Origin: Schleiferiaceae bacterium
GTDB lineage: Bacteria > Bacteroidota > Bacteroidia > Flavobacteriales > Schleiferiaceae
Direction: 5' to 3'
NCBI GenBank assembly: GCA_030831045.1
Contig: JAURMB010000045.1
Location: forward strand, 1-36,197
DNA: 36,197 nucleotides
Position 1 is the stretch's first letter, and each line of letters starts with the position of its first letter. The notes beneath the pieces are model-generated. The model saw only the letters and a list, made by a program, of their open reading frames with translations, made no database searches and was not told the origin of the DNA. The translations under genes were made by a program, and so were the position numbers. Positions 32,787-36,197 of this stretch are shown piece after piece.

Positions 32787-35410
32787 AGGGGGCTGAGCCA
32801 GCGTTCGGTGTCGGCGAGCGGAATTCCACGCCGTTGGGCGTAGTCGGCCACCTGGTCGCGGTCGATTTTGGCGAGTCCGAAGTACTTGGCCTCGGGGTGC
32901 GCGAAGTAGTAACCGCTGACCGCGGCCGTGGGGTACATGGCCTTGGATTCGGTGAGCTGAATGCCCGTATGGTGCTCGGCGTCAAGGAGTTCAAACAGCA
33001 AATCCTTCTCGAGGTGGTCGGGGCAGGCCGGGTAGCCGGGGGCCGGGCGGATTCCTTGGTACTCCTCGGCGATCAGGGCGTCGTTGGGGAGTTGCTCGTC
33101 GGCCGCGTAGCCCCAGAATTCGGTGCGCACGCGCTGGTGGAGGCGCTCGGCAAAGGCCTCGGCGAGGCGGTCAGCCAGCGCCTGCAGCATCAGCGCTCGG
33201 TAGTCGTCGTTGGCGTCCTTGAAGGCTTGGGTGCGCTCGTCGACTCCGTGGCCGGTGGTCACCGCAAAGAGTCCGAGGGTGTCGCTGCCCGCAGGATCGA
33301 TGAAGTCCGCCAAGGCTAGGTAGGGCTGGCCCTCGGCCTTTTGGCCCTGCTGGCGAAGGGTTAGGAAGCGGCGCTCCCCATTCGGCGTGGCGACCGCGAT
33401 GTCGTCGCCGTCTTGGCGCGCCGGGAATAATCCGTAGACGCCGTGCGCGGTTATCCACTTTTCGGCGACAATCTGCCGCAGCATGACCTGGGCGTCGTCA
33501 AAGAGGGACTTGGCTTGAGCGCCCACCACGTCGTCGGTGAGGATGCGCGGATACTTGCCGTGCAGGTCCCAGGCTTGAAAGAAGGGGGTCCAGTCGATGT
33601 AGGGCACCAAGTCTTCGAGCGGGTAGTTGCGCAGTGGGAACACGCCGTACTGCTTGGGCGCGGCGGGTTTGGCGCTGAAGTCGGGTTGGTAGCGCTGGGC
33701 GCGGGCCTGGTCGATGCCGGCGAAGCGGCGTTCGGCGCTGCGGTTGGCGTACTGCTCGCGCAGGCGTTCGTAGTCGGCGCGGACTTCGGAACTGTAGTCG
33801 GCCGCCTCGGCACTGAGAAGCTTTTGCACCACCGGAACCGCTCGGGAGGCGTCGTTGACGTGCACCAGCGGGCCGTCGTACACTGGCTGAATTTTGACGG
33901 CGGTGTGGGCGCGCGAGGTGGTGGCTCCGCCGATCAGCAACGGAATGGTGAAGCCCTGGCGCTTCATTTCGCTGGCCAAAAACACCATTTCGTCGAGGGA
34001 TGGCGTGATGAGGCCGCTCAGTCCGATGGCGTCTACGCCGTGTTCGCGGGCCGCATCGAGGATTTTTTGCGGCGGAACCATAACCCCCAAGTCAATGACC
34101 TCGAAGTTGTTGCACTGCAGGACCACGCCGACGATGTTTTTGCCGATGTCGTGCACGTCGCCCTTGACCGTGGCCATCAAAATTTTGCCTTGCTTGCGCG
34201 GAGCCGTACCGGCTGCCGCCGATTCGGCCGCAAAGTGGGGCTCTAGCCAGGCCACCGCGCGCTTCATGACCCGGGCCGACTTGACCACTTGGGGGAGGAA
34301 CATCTTGCCGGCCCCGAAAAGGTCGCCGACCACGTTCATGCCGCGCATCAGCGGACCCTCAATCACCGCGAGGGGGCTTCCCAGGGCCTGCATGGCCTCT
34401 TCGGCGTCCTGTTCGACGTAGGCGTCGAGGCCGTTGACCAGGCTGTGCTCAATGCGGGCATCGATGGGGAGCTCGCGCCAGGACTCGTCTTTTTGGCGGA
34501 CTTGGCCGGCGCCCTTGACGTTCTCGGCGTAGCTGAGCAGGCGTTCTGTCGCGTCGTCGCGGCGGTCGAGGAGCACGTCTTCGATGCGGTCGCGGAGTTC
34601 CACCTCAATTTGCTCGTAGACAATAAGTTGGCCGGGGTTGACGATACCCATGTCCATGCCGTGCTGGATTCCGTGGTAGAGAAAGCAGGCGTGCATGGCC
34701 TCGCGCACGTGGTCGTTGCCGCGAAAGCTGAAGCTGACGTTGGACACGCCGCCGCTAACCTTGGCTCCAGGCAGGTTTTTTTTGATCCAGGCCGTGGACT
34801 CAAAGAAGTCGAGGGCGTTGCGGCGGTGCTCGTCCATGCCCGTGGCGACCGGGAAGATGTTGGGGTCGAAAATGATGTCCTCGGCGGGGAATCCGTCGGC
34901 CACTAGCAAGCGGTAGGCGCGGCTGCAGATTTCGACGCGGCGGTCGTAGGAGTCGGCCTGTCCCTGCTCGTCGAAGGCCATAACAATCACCGCGGCCCCA
35001 AAGCGGCGGCAGTGGCGCGCTTGGAACAGGAATTCCGCCTCGCCCGATTTGAGCGAAATGGAGTTAACGACGGCTTTGCCCTGCACGCACTTGAGGCCGG
35101 CCGCGATGATTTCCCACTTCGACGAGTCGATCATGATGGGGATTCGCGCGATGTCGGGCTCGGAGGCAATAAGGTTGAGGAAGGTGGTCATGGCCTCGAC
35201 GCCGTCGAGCATGCCTTCGTCCATGTTTACGTCGAGGATTTGGGCTCCGCCGGTGACCTGGTCGCGGGCGATGGCAAGGGCCTCGTCGTATTTGCCTTCT
35301 TGAATGAGGCGCAGGAATTTGCGCGATCCGGTTACGTTGGTGCGCTCGCCGACGTTAACGAAGTTGGTCGCCGGAGTAATGACTAGGGGTTCGAGTCCGC
35401 TTAGCTTCAT
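32777..35410 (-). CDS. metH: Cobalamin-dependent methionine synthase, folate/B12/activation part
   Basis: The 877-residue protein is the C-terminal three quarters of MetH. The order is: pterin-binding domain for methyl-THF (about 10-280: [25 protein letters not shown]), the helical cap and B12 domain with the cobalt-ligating His420 in [12 protein letters not shown] followed by [12 protein letters not shown] and GGATTSR, then the reactivation domain (about 560-877) with the AdoMet site [13 protein letters not shown]. coli MetH carries all of this plus the homocysteine domain in one 1227-residue chain. Here the homocysteine domain is the adjacent upstream gene, overlapping by four bases (ATGA, 35407-35410), so the subunits are presumably made in equal amounts and assemble. 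The ATG at 35410 directly precedes the conserved region; the longer in-frame start is a Pro/Arg-rich shadow. Confidence 0.96.
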   Translation of the reverse strand: MKLSGLEPLVITPATNFVNVGERTNVTGSRKFLRLIQEGKYDEALAIARDQVTGGAQILDVNMDEGMLDGVEAMTTFLNLIASEPDIARIPIMIDSSKWEIIAAGLKCVQGKAVVNSISLKSGEAEFLFQARHCRRFGAAVIVMAFDEQGQADSYDRRVEICSRAYRLLVADGFPAEDIIFDPNIFPVATGMDEHRRNALDFFESTAWIKKNLPGAKVSGGVSNVSFSFRGNDHVREAMHACFLYHGIQHGMDMGIVNPGQLIVYEQIEVELRDRIEDVLLDRRDDATERLLSYAENVKGAGQVRQKDESWRELPIDARIEHSLVNGLDAYVEQDAEEAMQALGSPLAVIEGPLMRGMNVVGDLFGAGKMFLPQVVKSARVMKRAVAWLEPHFAAESAAAGTAPRKQGKILMATVKGDVHDIGKNIVGVVLQCNNFEVIDLGVMVPPQKILDAAREHGVDAIGLSGLITPSLDEMVFLASEMKRQGFTIPLLIGGATTSRAHTAVKIQPVYDGPLVHVNDASRAVPVVQKLLSAEAADYSSEVRADYERLREQYANRSAERRFAGIDQARAQRYQPDFSAKPAAPKQYGVFPLRNYPLEDLVPYIDWTPFFQAWDLHGKYPRILTDDVVGAQAKSLFDDAQVMLRQIVAEKWITAHGVYGLFPARQDGDDIAVATPNGERRFLTLRQQGQKAEGQPYLALADFIDPAGSDTLGLFAVTTGHGVDERTQAFKDANDDYRALMLQALADRLAEAFAERLHQRVRTEFWGYAADEQLPNDALIAEEYQGIRPAPGYPACPDHLEKDLLFELLDAEHHTGIQLTESKAMYPTAAVSGYYFAHPEAKYFGLAKIDRDQVADYAQRRGIPLADTERWLSPLTN

Positions 35411-36197
35411 CGGGCTTGGGGGATTCGGGGTTGGCGGCCGGCGGCGCGGGCGGCGAATTCGCGGATGTGGTCGGGGGTGGTTCCGCAGCAACCGCCGAGG
35501 ATGTTGACGATTCCAAGGTCGAGGTATTCCGCTACCGCATCAGCCATTTGCGCGGGCGTTTCGTCGTATCCGCCAAAGGCGTTAGGCAGACCCGCGTTGG
35601 GGTAGGCGCTGATGAGAAAGGGCGTATTGGCCGCCAGCGTTTGCAGGTAGGGGCGCAGGTCTTTGGCGCCGAGGGCGCAGTTCAGGCCGATGCTGAGCAG
35701 GGGCATGTGGCTCATGCTGATCAAGAAGGCCTCGGTAGTCTGCCCGCTCAGGGTGCGGCCGCTGGCGTCGGTGATGGTTCCGCTGATCATAATCGGAACT
35801 TCTTTGCCCGTCGCCGCAAACGCGTCCTGAATCGCATAGAGGGCCGCCTTGGCGTTGAGGGTGTCGAAGATAGTCTCGACCAAAAGCACGTCCACCCCGC
35901 CCTCGATCAGGGCCTCGGCCTGCTCCTGGTAGGCTGTGGCCAGCTCGTCGAAGCTGATGGCGCGGTAGGCCGGACGGTTGACGTCGGGGCTCAGGCTGAG
36001 GGTGCGGTTGGTAGGGCCAATGGCGCCGGCCACGAAGCGTGGCTTGTCGGGTGTGCTGTAGGCGTCGGCGGCTTTGCGGGCCAGCTGGGCTCCGGCAAGG
36101 TTGAGTTCGCGGACCAGGGATTCCATACCGTAGTCGGCCATCGACACGGTCTGGGCGTTGAAGGTGTTGGTTTCTACGATATCGGCCCCGGCTGCGA
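35407..36197 (-). CDS. metH: Homocysteine S-methyltransferase (MetH N-terminal part), 5' end outside window
   Basis: This gene runs off the right end of the window: the frame stays open to 36197 and the visible start is internal ([22 protein letters not shown] spans the edge region). About 263 codons are present, roughly the last three quarters of a homocysteine-binding domain. The zinc-binding Cys are visible in GLNCALGA and [12 protein letters not shown], which activate homocysteine as a thiolate. Other family features are [16 protein letters not shown] and [16 protein letters not shown]. It overlaps the B12-dependent part by four bases. A stand-alone homocysteine methyltransferase using another donor is possible, but the coupling to the remaining MetH domains makes a split methionine synthase far more likely. 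Confidence 0.95.
   Translation of the reverse strand, partial: AAGADIVETNTFNAQTVSMADYGMESLVRELNLAGAQLARKAADAYSTPDKPRFVAGAIGPTNRTLSLSPDVNRPAYRAISFDELATAYQEQAEALIEGGVDVLLVETIFDTLNAKAALYAIQDAFAATGKEVPIMISGTITDASGRTLSGQTTEAFLISMSHMPLLSIGLNCALGAKDLRPYLQTLAANTPFLISAYPNAGLPNAFGGYDETPAQMADAVAEYLDLGIVNILGGCCGTTPDHIREFAARAAGRQPRIPQAR

Overview
The window looks like a chromosomal segment of a GC-rich Bacteroidota bacterium, probably in or near Flavobacteriales. The evidence is two TonB-dependent receptors with carboxypeptidase-regulatory-like N-terminal domains, a DUF4249 lipoprotein, a PorV/PorQ-family protein, a type IX secretion (T9SS) C-terminal domain, a fused CcoN-CcoO oxidase subunit, and promoter elements of the Bacteroidota type (TAnnTTTG). 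The genus cannot be named from this sequence. I see no tRNA, rRNA, insertion sequence, prophage or CRISPR array. Genes are tightly packed, with many 1-4 base start/stop overlaps, and no gene-free stretch exceeds 300 bases.

Layout. 1-3.6 kb: a DUF3127 protein with an SSB-like acidic tail, then on the minus strand a Prc-type S41 protease followed by an OppC/DppC-type ABC permease. 3.7-6.9 kb: a TonB-dependent receptor overlapping a DUF4249 lipoprotein gene. 6.9-16.4 kb: a microaerobic respiration locus with a Crp/Fnr regulator on the minus strand, then ccoI, ccoS, ccoNO, ccoQ, ccoP, ccoG, a TauE/SafE-like membrane protein and a tandem universal stress protein on the plus strand. 16.6-18.5 kb: a YbdG-like mechanosensitive channel overlapping ruvC. 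18.5-30.1 kb, all minus strand: a 1216-aa TonB receptor, a 1331-aa exported protein of unknown function, a PorV/PorQ-family protein, greA, a HIT hydrolase and a T9SS-exported PA-domain protein. 30.1-31.7 kb: a Rieske-like lipoprotein and a convergent front-end type fatty acid desaturase sharing a stop-codon tetranucleotide. 31.7-36.2 kb, minus strand: the one-carbon/methionine cluster, with metH split into a homocysteine-methyltransferase gene (running off the window end) and a folate/B12/activation gene, then metF.

The strongest result is a local regulon. Three 12-bp dyads of form TGAYnnnnRTCA (7649-7660, 10020-10031, 15531-15542) are each followed after 21-22 bp by CGGAATTTT. They lie upstream of ccoI, ccoS and the universal stress gene. 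The first also sits about 41.5 bp from a predicted start site for the divergent Crp/Fnr gene. This geometry fits class II activation by a Crp/Fnr-type protein, most simply the one encoded at 6896-7588, linking oxidase assembly, the oxidase itself and a stress protein in one low-oxygen response.

The least understood block is the TonB receptor / 1331-aa protein / PorV-family trio at 21.4-30.1 kb. The gene order suggests an envelope secretion or uptake unit, but its substrate and function are not evident. Other points worth noting are a heptanucleotide tandem repeat that contains the metH stop codon, a related hairpin upstream of ccoS, a CcoI that lacks the usual N-terminal metal-binding domain, the absence of a recognisable ccoH, and a Rieske-like lipoprotein with a replaced cluster ligand.
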